From Oscillospiraceae bacterium (GTDB lineage: Bacteria; Bacillota; Clostridia; Oscillospirales; Ruminococcaceae): a stretch of DNA of 41,646 nucleotides. How positions within the stretch are numbered: position 1 is the first letter of the stretch; each line of letters begins with the position of its first letter. The DNA is taken from the NCBI GenBank assembly GCA_022770625.1, contig JALEHK010000009.1:1-41646 (forward strand), in the 5' to 3' direction. Under the pieces are notes generated by a model. The model had not been told where the DNA came from. It did no database searches and saw only the letters and a program-made list of their open reading frames with translations. This document shows positions 17,712 through 26,417 of the stretch, piece after piece. The position numbers and the translations under genes are program-made.

Positions 17712-18722
17712 TTACTTTTCTTCGGGTGCGGTCTGCTCTTTGATCGAAAGAAGCGCCTGCCCGATCGCGTCGTTGACTCCGCCTTCAACAAAGTCTCTGG
17801 CCTGACGGATGGCGTTTTTAAAAGCATAGCCGTTGGAGCTTCCATGCGCCTTGATGACCGGAAGCGCCGCGCCGAGAAGCGGCGCGCCGCCGTATTCGGT
17901 ATAGTCCATCGATTTTTTGAACGCCTTGATCTTGTTCAGCAGCAAAAGCGCCGCGACCTTACCGGGGCCGGTGAACATTTCCTTGATCTTTTTAGAGAAC
18001 ATCGAGCCTAGCCCTTCGGTCAGCTTGAGGATCACGTTTCCGGTAAAGCCGTCGGCAACCGCAACATCGACCTCACCCGAAGGAATGGCGCGGGCTTCCA
18101 CATTCCCGGTAAAGTTCAGCGGAGCCTTTGAAAGAAGCGCATAGGCTTCCTTTTGCAGTTCGCCGCCCTTGGTGTCCTCGGTGCCGACGTTGACCAGACC
18201 GACCTTCGGAGAGGAAACACCCATGACCTTTTCCATATAGATGCTGCCCATCAGGCCGAAATGGAGAAGGGTCTCCGGTTTGCAGTCCAGATTGGCGCCG
18301 GCGTCCATCAGAAGATAGCAGCCCTTCGCGGTCGGGATCACGGTCGCGAGTCCTGCGCGCTTGATGCCTTTTAATCGCTTGACGATAAAGTTTGCGCCGA
18401 CAACGATCGCGCCGGTTGAGCCGCCCGAAACAAAAGCGTCGCCTTTTCCTTCCTTGAGCAGCTTAAAGCCGACGGCCATCGAGCTTTCGGACTTTGCCTT
18501 CAAAAGGGAAACCGGATCGTCGTGCATCGAAATGACGTCGGGGGCATGAACGATCTCGATCCCGTCAAGCGGGATCTGATGCTCGTCCGCCGTCTTTTTG
18601 ATCAGGCTCTCGTCTCCGGTCACGATCAGCGAGACACCGTATTCCTTTACCGCCGCGGCGCATCCCTCCAGCACCGCCAGAGGGGCGTTATCTCCGCCGA
18701 AACCGTCTACTATGATCTTCAC
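17712..18722 (-). CDS. plsX: Phosphate acyltransferase PlsX
   Basis: A 336-residue enzyme that makes acyl-phosphate from acyl-ACP, the first step of phospholipid synthesis by the PlsX-PlsY route. The opening KIIVDGFGGDNAP and the core FVSGGSTGAIVVGANFIVKR, LLMDAGANLDCKP and VADGFTGNVILKLTEG are typical. The start codon is GTG, overlapping the trmFO stop by four bases (GTGA) with AAGGAG upstream, so translation should be coupled to trmFO. No fabD/fabG/acpP genes follow; rnc is next. Confidence 0.97.
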   Translation of the reverse strand: MKIIVDGFGGDNAPLAVLEGCAAAVKEYGVSLIVTGDESLIKKTADEHQIPLDGIEIVHAPDVISMHDDPVSLLKAKSESSMAVGFKLLKEGKGDAFVSGGSTGAIVVGANFIVKRLKGIKRAGLATVIPTAKGCYLLMDAGANLDCKPETLLHFGLMGSIYMEKVMGVSSPKVGLVNVGTEDTKGGELQKEAYALLSKAPLNFTGNVEARAIPSGEVDVAVADGFTGNVILKLTEGLGSMFSKKIKEMFTGPGKVAALLLLNKIKAFKKSMDYTEYGGAPLLGAALPVIKAHGSSNGYAFKNAIRQARDFVEGGVNDAIGQALLSIKEQTAPEEK

Positions 18723-20110
18723 TGTGCTTCTCCTTCCTCCATGCCGCGCCGGATCGCCTCTTCGCTTTCGGCAAAATGGATCGTATAATCCGCGCGGACA
18801 AGCTCTTCTCTGAGTGCGGCAATCGCCCGCTCGGCTACCTGGGTATACCGTTTCTTTTTATCCTTCACCCGTTCGGGGAGCGGAGGGAGAATGCCCATAT
18901 TGCTTCCCATCGGCTGAAAATCGGGAACGCTCCGGTCGCAGACATGATCGGAAAGCGCGCCGGTCATCGTATCGTGCGGCAGGTCAAACGGGATCAGCCC
19001 CAGCATCTCCCGCGCAAGCGCGTGTCCCGCCAAAAGCCCGCTCATCGCCGACTCCATATAGCCTTCCACGCCGGTCATCTGTCCGGCAAACCAGAGGTTT
19101 TCCCCTTTCAAGAGCTTAAACGAACGGGAAAGGAGCTTCGGCGAATTTAAGAAAGTATTCCGGTGCATGACTCCATAACGGACAAACTCCGCCCCGGCCA
19201 GCCCCGGGATCATCGAAAAAACCCGCTTCTGTTCGCCCCATTTGAGGTTGGTCTGAAAGCCGACGAGGTTATAAAGTGTTCCGCCCGCGTTTTCCTTGCG
19301 GAGCTGAACGACGGCCCACGGGCGATGACCGGTGCGCGGATCCCTGAGTCCGACCGGCTTTAATGGGCCGAAGCGGATGGTATCGTCGCCGCGGCGCGCC
19401 ATAATCTCGATCGGCATACAGCCCTCATAGACCCTGAGCTTTTTCAGATCTCCGTCCACGTCGTGCCGGGGTGCGCCCTCCGCGTGGATCAGCGCGTCGT
19501 AAAAGGCTTCGTATTCCTCCCGGTTCATCGGACAGTTGATATAATCGTCCTCCCCGCGCCCGTAGCGGGAAGCAGAAAAGGCAATCGAATCATCGATCGA
19601 ATCGGCTGAAACGATCGGCGCCGCCGCGTCAAAGAACGAAAGAGAATCCTCTCCCGTTTTTTCGCGGATGGCCTGCGCCATCTTATCACTGGTCAGAGGG
19701 CCGGTCGCGATAATGGCCGGGCAGTCAAACGAAAGGGTATCGATCTCCTCACGGATCAGATGGATCCGGGGATTTTCGGTGATCTTCCGGGTGACGAGTG
19801 CCGAAAAGAGATCCCGGTCAACCGCGAGCGCTCCGCCTGCCGCAACCGAAGTCTCTTCGGCGGCGGGAACCAGCATACTGCCCAAAAGCCGCATCTCTTC
19901 CTTCAGAAGCCCGGAAGAGGAAGCAAGGCGTCTTGCTTTTAACGAGTTGGAACAGACAAGCTCCGCAAGTCCTTCGGTTTTATGGGCGGCGGAAAAGTTC
20001 ACCGGCTTCTGTTCATAAAGGTCAACGTCGATTCCGTAGGAAGCGATGATCTGCGCCGCTTCACAGCCGGCCATTCCGCCGCCGACTACGACTGCTTTTT
20101 TCATTTCCAA
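18719..20110 (-). CDS. trmFO: Folate-dependent tRNA m5U54 methyltransferase TrmFO
   Basis: A 463-residue flavoprotein that makes 5-methyluridine at position 54 of tRNA using methylene-tetrahydrofolate. The FAD-binding GGGMAG is at residues 10-15, followed by CEAAQIIASYGIDVDLYE; CSNSLKA, GYMESAMSGLLAGHALARE and the C-terminal PPLPERVKDKKKRY region are characteristic. A TTG start is preferred: GGAGG lies seven bases before it and 13 before the ATG two codons later. It is 12 nt after topA, the dprA-topA-trmFO order seen in Bacillus, but here plsX follows instead of xerC-codY. Confidence 0.97.
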   Translation of the reverse strand: MEMKKAVVVGGGMAGCEAAQIIASYGIDVDLYEQKPVNFSAAHKTEGLAELVCSNSLKARRLASSSGLLKEEMRLLGSMLVPAAEETSVAAGGALAVDRDLFSALVTRKITENPRIHLIREEIDTLSFDCPAIIATGPLTSDKMAQAIREKTGEDSLSFFDAAAPIVSADSIDDSIAFSASRYGRGEDDYINCPMNREEYEAFYDALIHAEGAPRHDVDGDLKKLRVYEGCMPIEIMARRGDDTIRFGPLKPVGLRDPRTGHRPWAVVQLRKENAGGTLYNLVGFQTNLKWGEQKRVFSMIPGLAGAEFVRYGVMHRNTFLNSPKLLSRSFKLLKGENLWFAGQMTGVEGYMESAMSGLLAGHALAREMLGLIPFDLPHDTMTGALSDHVCDRSVPDFQPMGSNMGILPPLPERVKDKKKRYTQVAERAIAALREELVRADYTIHFAESEEAIRRGMEEGEAQ

Positions 20111-20122
20111 AACAACGCCTCC

Positions 20123-22231
20123 TTACTCTTTATCCACCGGACGGGTATAGCCGCATTCCGGATCAGAGCAGTAGATTCTTGCGCCGCGTCCCGCTTTTTT
20201 GAGGAGGGTCTTTCCGCACTGGGGGCATTTTTCATCGATCGGCGGATCCCAGCTCATAAAGTCGCAGGTCGGATTATGCTCACAGCCATAGAACTTTTTG
20301 CCCTTGCGGGATTTCTTCTCCAGAATCTTTCCGCCGCATTTGGGGCAGCTTCCGGGAGCTTCAACAGCGATCGTCTTGGTGTTGCGGCATTCGGGGAAGC
20401 CGGGACAGGCCAGAAACTTTCCGTACCGACCGGTCTTGATGACCATCTTTCGGCCGCACTTTTCGCAGACGATGTCCGTCTCCTCATCCGGAATCTTCAT
20501 GAAAACGTCTTTCATGTCCTCTTCGGCCTTCTGGAGGGTCGCGGAGAAGCCGCCGTAAAATTCTTCAAGGGTTTTGACCCACGGTTTCTTTCCTTCGCCG
20601 ACAAGGTCAAGGTCGGACTCCATCTTGGCGGTAAAGCCGGGATCGACGATCTGAGCGAAATGCCCGGTCATCAGAGTGGTCGTTACCTCGCCCAGCTGAG
20701 TGGGTTTGAGCGCCTTCCCTTCCCGCTCGATATAGCCGCGGGTCAGGATGGTCGAGATGGTCGGCGCATAGGTCGAAGGGCGTCCGATCCCGTTTTCCTC
20801 CAACATCTTAATCAGCGACGCTTCGGTATAGCGAGCGGGCGGCTGGGTGAAATGCTGATTTCCGGAAAGCTCGAGAAGTTTGAGCGGATCGCCCTCTTTC
20901 ATGACGGGAAGAACGCCCTCTTTTTCTTCAGCGGTGTCCTTTCCTTCCACATACAAAACGGTAAAGCCGTCAAAGCGAACCGAGAAGCCGCTGGCCTTGA
21001 ACAGGCAGCGTCCGGCGGTGATGTCGGCGGCCACGGTATCGTAAACCGCGTCTGCCATCTGGGAAGCGGTGAAGCGTTCCCAGATCAGCTTGTACAGCTT
21101 ATACTGGTCGCCGGAAAGGGATTCCTTGACCCGGTCGGGCGACATTTCCGGCATGGTCGGACGGATCGCTTCGTGCGCGTCCTGCGCACCTGCGCGGGTC
21201 TTATAGACACGGGGAGAGGCGGGAAGGTATTCTTTTCCGTAACGGCCTTCGATATACTGAGCAGCCGCTGCGCGCGCCTCATCCGAAATGCGGAGCGAGT
21301 CGGTACGCATATAGGTAATCAGACCGACTGCGCCCAACTGAGGAAGTTCGACGCCCTCGTAAAGCTGCTGTGCGGCGGACATGGTGCGCTTGGACTGGAA
21401 GCCGAGCTTACGGGATGCTTCCTGCTGAAGGGTCGAGGTGGTAAAGGGAGGGGCGGGAGAACGTTTGCGGGTGCCTTTTTTGACGCCGGAGACCTGATAC
21501 TCGGCATCCCTGAGAAGCGCCAGAACCTGATCGGTATCCTCTTTGGTTTTCAGATCGGTCTTTTTACCGTCCACGCCGTAGAACTTCGCGATAAAGCCCT
21601 TTTTGGACTTGGAAGAATGGGGAGCGAGGCGGGCTTCGATCGACCAGTATTCCTCAGGAACGAAAGCGCGGATCTCATTTTCCCGATCAACGATCATACG
21701 GACGGTCACCGACTGAACACGGCCGGCGGAAAGGCCGGGGCGCACCTTTTTCCAGAGGAAAGGAGAGATCTTATAACCGACCAGACGGTCAAGAATGCGG
21801 CGGGTCTGCTGAGCATTGACAAGATCCATATCGATCACGCGAGGATGCGCCATTCCCTCTTTGACGCCGGAGGGGGTGATCTCGTTGAAAGTCACCCGGT
21901 CGGGCGCGTTTACGTCCAGTTTTAAGATATTGGCCAGATGCCATGAAATCGCTTCACCTTCGCGGTCAGGGTCGGTCGCGAGGTAAATCTTATCCGATTT
22001 TTTGGCGGCAGCCTGAAGAGCCTTGATGGTATCCGACTGCTTGCGGATGTTGAGGTATTTGGGGGTAAAGCCGTTATCGACGTCTACGCCCAGCGTACTC
22101 TTGGGAAGGTCGCGGACATGACCCATCGAAGCCATGACCTCATAGTTCTTTCCAAGGTATTTTTTAATCGTCTTGGCCTTGGCGGGAGATTCGACGATAA
22201 CAAGACTGTTTTTTGCTTTGGGTTTGCTCAT
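20123..22231 (-). CDS. topA: DNA topoisomerase I
   Basis: A 702-residue type IA topoisomerase that relaxes negative supercoils. The Toprim domain shows VIVESPAKAKTIKKYLG and DPDREGE at 87-93; the active tyrosine lies in GLITYMRTDS near residue 310. Three zinc C4 modules end the protein, beginning CEKCGRK, CPKCGGK and CPQCGKT, each with a second cysteine pair about 15-20 residues later. No break seen. The dprA-topA gap is 147 bp, the largest inside the long operon apart from the plsX-rnc gap. Confidence 0.98.
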   Translation of the reverse strand: MSKPKAKNSLVIVESPAKAKTIKKYLGKNYEVMASMGHVRDLPKSTLGVDVDNGFTPKYLNIRKQSDTIKALQAAAKKSDKIYLATDPDREGEAISWHLANILKLDVNAPDRVTFNEITPSGVKEGMAHPRVIDMDLVNAQQTRRILDRLVGYKISPFLWKKVRPGLSAGRVQSVTVRMIVDRENEIRAFVPEEYWSIEARLAPHSSKSKKGFIAKFYGVDGKKTDLKTKEDTDQVLALLRDAEYQVSGVKKGTRKRSPAPPFTTSTLQQEASRKLGFQSKRTMSAAQQLYEGVELPQLGAVGLITYMRTDSLRISDEARAAAAQYIEGRYGKEYLPASPRVYKTRAGAQDAHEAIRPTMPEMSPDRVKESLSGDQYKLYKLIWERFTASQMADAVYDTVAADITAGRCLFKASGFSVRFDGFTVLYVEGKDTAEEKEGVLPVMKEGDPLKLLELSGNQHFTQPPARYTEASLIKMLEENGIGRPSTYAPTISTILTRGYIEREGKALKPTQLGEVTTTLMTGHFAQIVDPGFTAKMESDLDLVGEGKKPWVKTLEEFYGGFSATLQKAEEDMKDVFMKIPDEETDIVCEKCGRKMVIKTGRYGKFLACPGFPECRNTKTIAVEAPGSCPKCGGKILEKKSRKGKKFYGCEHNPTCDFMSWDPPIDEKCPQCGKTLLKKAGRGARIYCSDPECGYTRPVDKE

Positions 22232-22378
22232 GAAAATCTATCTTTCCTTTCATCCGCCGGGAGTTTTCCACAAACGGAAGGGTAGTTTCGTTAAAATGTG
22301 CACGGAAAAGCGATTCCGCGCGGAAAAAGAGACGATCCGTCCATCTCCTTTTCCCCGCAGAAACGCTGCGAGGGGGCT
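22232..22378 (-). other. dprA-topA intergenic gap with hairpins
   Basis: No ORF here. Reading leftward it holds CCCCTCGCAG/CTGCGGGG (one bulge, 5-nt loop) just after the dprA stop and a perfect 12-base palindrome TTCCGCGCGGAA at 22314-22325. Neither is followed by a convincing U-run, and I see no clear promoter for topA. Confidence 0.45.
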
Positions 22379-23737
22379 TTATCTGGCAAGAGCGCAGTAT
22401 TGACCCGGAAGCGACTCGATCAGCCCTTCCAGTTCCATCTCGGTTAGAAGGGTCAGCAAGCTGCTTGCGTTCAGTCCGCATTCTCTTCCGATCTCATCGA
22501 TCAGGTGAGGGCCGTCAACCAGAAACGCCAGTATCTTCTTCCGCACCGAATCCGTTTCACCGGAAACCGGTTCGGTTTTTTCGGGCGAAGCCTTGATATC
22601 CGGCTCTTTTTCGGGAACAGAGACGTTTCTTTCCGGATACAGACGCTCATAAATTTCACGGTACCGGTTCGGATCCTCCTCTTTCAGTTCCTCCAAAACC
22701 TGCTGCCGAGCAGGAACTTCCGGTTTTTCTTCGGCGGCAGAAGTCTTCGGAGACTGCTTCCGGGATTTTGGCTCAGCCTTTTTCCCGGTCATATCCGCCG
22801 TTTCCTGCGCGTCCTTGAACATATAGGGATGCCGCTCGATATACTCCATATCCAGCGTTTCCCGATAGACGCCCGAATATGCCGACGCAATGTCATAAGC
22901 TGCCATGGCCAGACGCGCGCCGTCGCGGATAAAGCCCGCCACGCCCATACACTTCGGGTCACTGATCGACGCGGGCGGAATACAGAAAACGTCCTTGCCC
23001 TGATCGACCGCGGCATTGGCCGTGATCATCGCGCCGCTGCGCATCGGAACCTGCCCCAGAAGCACGCAGTCAGCCAGTCCGGCGATCAGGCGGTTGCGCG
23101 CCTGAAAATAGCCGCGCTCATTCCGCCGACCGGGCGGAAGCTCGGTGACAAGCGCGCCGCCGTTTGCGAGGATCTGCTCTTTGAGCCGGTGGCTTTCCTT
23201 CGGATAATCGACGTCCAGCCCGCAGGCCAGTACGGCGACCGTCGGCTTTCTTGCCGCGACCGCACCGCTGTGAGCATAGGTATCGTTCCCGACCGCACAA
23301 CCGCTGATGATGACCGCACCGGCTCTCGAAAGCTGATAACAGATATTTCCCATCTCGCTGTTGTAATAGTTGTCCGCCTTACGGGAGCCGACCGCCGCAA
23401 CGGAAAGACGATCCTGAAGGCAGGAAAGCGATCCGCGCAGATAGAGAACCGGCGGAGGGCAGTAGATGGTCAGAAGGCTTTCGGGATATTCATCATCCTC
23501 AAGGGTGATGACCCTTCCGCCCGCCTTTTTCGTATCGTCAAGGATCATCTGCGCCCGTTCCAGCGAAATGGTCGATACGGTTTTCATATCCTGCGCCGTT
23601 AAAAACGGATACGGCGTGCGTTCTTTATAGAAAGTAACGGGATCGGTCTGGTCAAGGATCTGAGTGACCTTGCTGCTGGGGATGGGGAAACACTGGGTCA
23701 GCCAGATCCAGTAAAGTGTGCTGTCCTGCTTATCCAA
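22379..23737 (-). CDS. dprA: DNA-processing protein DprA (Smf), long form
   Basis: A 452-residue DprA, which loads RecA on single-stranded DNA during transformation. It has an N-terminal SAM-like region (1-75), the Rossmann core from VAAVGSRKADNYYN through IISGCAVGNDTYAH, VLACGLDVDYP, FQARNRLIAGLADC, SGAMITANAAVDQG and VFCIPPAS, then a charged linker of about 80 residues (KKAEPKSRKQ onward) and a C-terminal winged helix (FLVDGPHLIDEIGRECGL). Core motifs diverge from the usual SGLAxGID and VxAVPG forms. TTG start, with GGAGAGG seven bases upstream; a nearby ATG is out of frame. No other competence gene is present. Confidence 0.93.
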   Translation of the reverse strand: MDKQDSTLYWIWLTQCFPIPSSKVTQILDQTDPVTFYKERTPYPFLTAQDMKTVSTISLERAQMILDDTKKAGGRVITLEDDEYPESLLTIYCPPPVLYLRGSLSCLQDRLSVAAVGSRKADNYYNSEMGNICYQLSRAGAVIISGCAVGNDTYAHSGAVAARKPTVAVLACGLDVDYPKESHRLKEQILANGGALVTELPPGRRNERGYFQARNRLIAGLADCVLLGQVPMRSGAMITANAAVDQGKDVFCIPPASISDPKCMGVAGFIRDGARLAMAAYDIASAYSGVYRETLDMEYIERHPYMFKDAQETADMTGKKAEPKSRKQSPKTSAAEEKPEVPARQQVLEELKEEDPNRYREIYERLYPERNVSVPEKEPDIKASPEKTEPVSGETDSVRKKILAFLVDGPHLIDEIGRECGLNASSLLTLLTEMELEGLIESLPGQYCALAR

Positions 23738-23776
23738 CGGGCATCCTCTCCTTTTTGCATTCAGCGGGTCTTGATC

Positions 23777-24238
23777 TTACAGCTCGTAAACCATCTTGTC
23801 CGGCGTCCATCCGGCGAGAACTTCTTTCAGATCGGCCGCGTAGAGCTTGGCTTTGGGAAGGGAATGATCCAGATAGTTTCCGCATTCCTTCCTCTCCGCG
23901 CCGGGAATCTTTCCTTCAAAGCCAAGGATAAAGTTGCAGGTCTCCTGCACCAGACGGATCGCGTCCTCTTTGGAAATCGAGTCGCGGGTGATGAAGTAAA
24001 AACCGGTGCGGCAGCCCATCGGTCCGACATAGATGATCCGGTCGGAGAAGGGGGTATTGCGGACATAGGTTGCAAACAGGTGCTCAAAGGTATGAAGTCC
24101 GTCGTTTTCCAGATAGACGCCGCCGTTGGGGATCACCATCCGGATGTCGTAAGTGACGCAGTCGCCATCGATCCGGGAGACATACATCCCTTTTTTCAGT
24201 TTATCATGGTTGACCTGAAAGCTCTGAATCGTTTTCAT
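23777..24238 (-). CDS. luxS: S-ribosylhomocysteine lyase LuxS
   Basis: A 153-residue metalloenzyme that splits S-ribosylhomocysteine into homocysteine and the AI-2 precursor DPD, part of methyl-cycle recycling. Metal ligands His49 and His53 are in HTFEH, Cys76 in PMGCRTGFY is the catalytic cysteine, and Cys119 in KECGN is the third ligand. The ATG of MKTIQSF matches the family start; an ATG four codons earlier sits directly on the purine-rich ribosome site. No mtnN (pfs) gene is nearby. It lies between an RNA methyltransferase gene and dprA, an unusual place for it. Confidence 0.97.
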   Translation of the reverse strand: MKTIQSFQVNHDKLKKGMYVSRIDGDCVTYDIRMVIPNGGVYLENDGLHTFEHLFATYVRNTPFSDRIIYVGPMGCRTGFYFITRDSISKEDAIRLVQETCNFILGFEGKIPGAERKECGNYLDHSLPKAKLYAADLKEVLAGWTPDKMVYEL

Positions 24239-24259
24239 TGGTATACACATCCTTTTCTA

Positions 24260-25060
24260 TTAAAAGCCGCCATGGCTACTGCCACGGCTTCTGGTCATTT
24301 CCCACATCAGGATTGTCGCCGCCATCGCCGCGTTAAAGGATTCGGTTCTTCCCTTCATCGGGATGGTGATCCTTTCATCACAGAGTGCGACCTGTTCGGG
24401 AGAGAGGCCGTTTCCTTCGTTTCCGATCAGCATCAGACTTCCGCCCGGAAACTCCGTTTCTGTCAGAAGGGGAGCCGACGGGTCAACGACCGAAGCAAAG
24501 CTGTGAAGGACGCCTTTATTCTCTTTCAGAAACAAGGCCATATCCGTCCGGAGAAGCGGCATCCGGAAAAGCGCGCCCATTGCCGCGCGAACCGTTTTCG
24601 GGCTGAAGAGGTCGCAGCTGTTTTCGCTGACGATGACCCCGTCAAAGCCGAGTGCTTCAGCGGTTCGAATCATCGTTCCAACGTTCCCGGGATCCTGAAT
24701 GTTCCAAAGTCCGAGGTATCTTCCCTGATCGGTCAATACCGGCTCTCGGACAGGGATCCGGCAGACTGCGCCGACTCCCTGTGGAGACTGGGACTGGAAA
24801 ATACGATCCGCCGCCGCGCCGGTCACGAGAAAGGTCTTTTCTGAAAGCTCACGAAGGACGCCCAGTTCTCCTCTTCCGCTTTCAAGACATCCTTCGGTAA
24901 TGAATACGCTTTCGATCCCGAGTCCGCTCCAAACCGCTTCCTCAAGAAGCTTGACTCCTTCGAGGACAAAGCGCCCCGACGCCATACGCTCTTTTTTCTG
25001 GGACGCGAGCTTGATATAGCTGCGGACCTTCGGATTATCCTTTGATGCGATCGTTTCCAA
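24260..25060 (-). CDS. TrmH/SpoU family RNA 2'-O-methyltransferase
   Basis: A 266-residue SPOUT methyltransferase acting on rRNA or tRNA ribose with S-adenosylmethionine. The N-terminal substrate-binding domain begins SKDNPKVRSYIKLASQKKER. The three knot motifs are NIQDPGNVGTMIRTAEALG, LMLIGNEGNGLSPE and ITIPMKGRTESFNAAMAA. Relatives are called RlmB, TsnR or YsgA; the target base cannot be set from sequence. The start codon is TTG with AAGGGGG upstream. It is the first gene after the promoter at 25109-25137 and so leads the long operon; its product, a SAM user, is followed by LuxS, which recycles the SAM by-product. Confidence 0.93.
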   Translation of the reverse strand: METIASKDNPKVRSYIKLASQKKERMASGRFVLEGVKLLEEAVWSGLGIESVFITEGCLESGRGELGVLRELSEKTFLVTGAAADRIFQSQSPQGVGAVCRIPVREPVLTDQGRYLGLWNIQDPGNVGTMIRTAEALGFDGVIVSENSCDLFSPKTVRAAMGALFRMPLLRTDMALFLKENKGVLHSFASVVDPSAPLLTETEFPGGSLMLIGNEGNGLSPEQVALCDERITIPMKGRTESFNAAMAATILMWEMTRSRGSSHGGF

Positions 25061-25108
25061 ACCGGCCGCCCCCTTCTGTTTTGCTTCCTGAAAAATTTAT
25101 ACATCGTT

Positions 25109-25137
25109 ATTATCGCACGAAACAGCGATTCTGTAAA
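25109..25137 (-). promoter_or_regulatory. Promoter of the methyltransferase-luxS-dprA-topA operon
   Basis: TTTACA, a 17-nt spacer, then GATAAT preceded by TGC (extended -10), about 50 nt upstream of the TTG start. It is the only clear promoter I can see for the 20-kb minus-strand run; weak internal ones cannot be excluded. Confidence 0.8.
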
Positions 25138-25192
25138 CAGGAAATTTCAAAAAAACCTTTTTCTTTCCTTTAATACCTGAAAAAAGGCAAAC

Positions 25193-25222
25193 AAAAACGC
25201 CCGGGTCAAAACAACCCAGGCG
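25193..25222 (-). terminator. Terminator of infC-rpmI-rplT
   Basis: CGCCTGGGT pairs with ACCCGGGCG (one G-U) around a 7-nt loop and is followed by TTTTTG, 16 nt after the rplT stop. Confidence 0.88.
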
Positions 25223-25238
25223 CCTTGGATATCGAAAA

Positions 25239-25592
25239 TTACAGAGCAGCTTTTGCTTTCTCGCACAGAGCGGTGAAAGCAGCAGCGTCATGAATAGCGA
25301 TCTCGGAGAGCATCTTTCTGTTGAGGGAGATGCCAGATTTTTTCAGGCCGTTCATGAAGGTGGAGTAGTTCATGCCGTTTGCTTTGCAGCCAGCAGAGAT
25401 TCTGGTAATCCACAGTCTTCTGAAATCACGTTTTTTCGCTTTGCGGCCGATGTAAGCCTTCTGACCGGATTTGTAGACGGCTTCCTTAGCGGTTTTGAAC
25501 AGTTTGCTCTTAGCGCCCCAGTAGCCTTTAGCGAGCTTTAAGGTTTTATTTCTTCTTTTGCGCGTCATCATTGCGCCTTTTACACGAGCCAT
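25239..25592 (-). CDS. rplT: 50S ribosomal protein L20
   Basis: A 117-residue protein that binds 23S rRNA early in 50S assembly and, in Bacillus, represses its own operon through the leader. It shows the family opening [27 protein letters not shown] and [14 protein letters not shown], then [17 protein letters not shown]. Starts ATG after GAGGT. It follows rpmI by 43 nt and is the last gene before the operon terminator. Confidence 0.99.
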   Translation of the reverse strand: MARVKGAMMTRKRRNKTLKLAKGYWGAKSKLFKTAKEAVYKSGQKAYIGRKAKKRDFRRLWITRISAGCKANGMNYSTFMNGLKKSGISLNRKMLSEIAIHDAAAFTALCEKAKAAL

Positions 25593-25635
25593 TCTATTTT
25601 ACCTCCAGATTCGGGATATGTTCAGTCAGTTGTGA

Positions 25636-25833
25636 TTAGTTGTAAGGAAGCAGCTTCTTGACTGCTGCGATGCAGGTCTTATCCGCATAAGCGGTGTTGC
25701 GCAGCTGACGTTTCCGTTTGGTGGATTTCTTGGTCAGGATGTGGCGTTTGTTCATATGAGCGCATTTAACCTTACCGGACGCGGTCAGTGCAAAACGCTT
25801 TTTCGTTGCGCTGTGGGTTTTGATCTTCGGCAT
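25636..25833 (-). CDS. rpmI: 50S ribosomal protein L35
   Basis: A 65-residue basic ribosomal protein beginning [20 protein letters not shown], with [20 protein letters not shown] in the middle, the complete L35 signature. AAGGAGG precedes the ATG. It lies 65 nt after infC and 43 nt before rplT, the universal infC-rpmI-rplT order. Confidence 0.99.
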   Translation of the reverse strand: MPKIKTHSATKKRFALTASGKVKCAHMNKRHILTKKSTKRKRQLRNTAYADKTCIAAVKKLLPYN

Positions 25834-25898
25834 ATCGATAATCCTCCTTGTGATTGAAACAACCTGTCTGACGGCCTGTCTTTGACGCAGACAGCCTG

Positions 25899-26417
25899 TT
25901 ATTTGGCAGGTTTCGGCGAAATAAACATTGCCATGCTGCGGCCTTCCATTTTTGCAGGCTTGTCAATGGCTCCGCACTCGGAAACCGCATCTTTGAAGCG
26001 GTCAAGCAGTTCCCTGCCGAGTTCGGTGTGCGCCATTTCTCTGCCGCGGAAACGAACCGAAACTTTGACTTTATCCCCGCCCTGCAAAAACTTGACGGCC
26101 TGATTGATCTTGGTTTCAAAGTCGTGCGTATCGATGTTCATCGACATCCGGACTTCCTTGATATCGACCGTTTTCTGGTTCTTTCTTGCTTCCTTTTCAC
26201 GCTTGGCCTGTTCATAGCGGTATTTACCGTAGTCCATGATCCGGCATACGTTGGGCGAAGCCTGAGGCGCGATGTCTACAAGGTCAAGACCCTTTTCGGC
26301 TGCAATCTGAAGAGCCTGCCGGGTGGGCATGATGCCAAGCTGGCTTCCGTCAGCATCAATGACGCGGATCTCCTTTTCACGGATCTCCTCATTGATATAC
26401 AAGTCTTTTTTGCTAAT
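25899..26417 (-). CDS. infC: Translation initiation factor IF-3, ATT start
   Basis: A 172-residue factor that binds the 30S subunit and checks start-codon and initiator tRNA pairing. The N-domain reads [16 protein letters not shown] and the C-domain [36 protein letters not shown] and a closing SPKPAK. No ATG, GTG or TTG is suitably placed: GGAGGT lies eight bases upstream of an ATT codon followed by AGCAAAAAAGAC, so translation very probably starts at ATT. This is the known infC device, in which IF-3 rejects its own non-standard start and so limits its own synthesis. A terminator hairpin lies in the leader. Confidence 0.97.
   Translation of the reverse strand: MSKKDLYINEEIREKEIRVIDADGSQLGIMPTRQALQIAAEKGLDLVDIAPQASPNVCRIMDYGKYRYEQAKREKEARKNQKTVDIKEVRMSMNIDTHDFETKINQAVKFLQGGDKVKVSVRFRGREMAHTELGRELLDRFKDAVSECGAIDKPAKMEGRSMAMFISPKPAK

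Noticed and set aside
19982-21925. Plus-strand open frame of 647 codons
   Set aside because: Antisense shadow of topA; no recognisable domain.
22314-22325. TTCCGCGCGGAA palindrome as an operator for topA
   Set aside because: No promoter could be placed next to it; a 12-base palindrome in GC-rich DNA can be chance.
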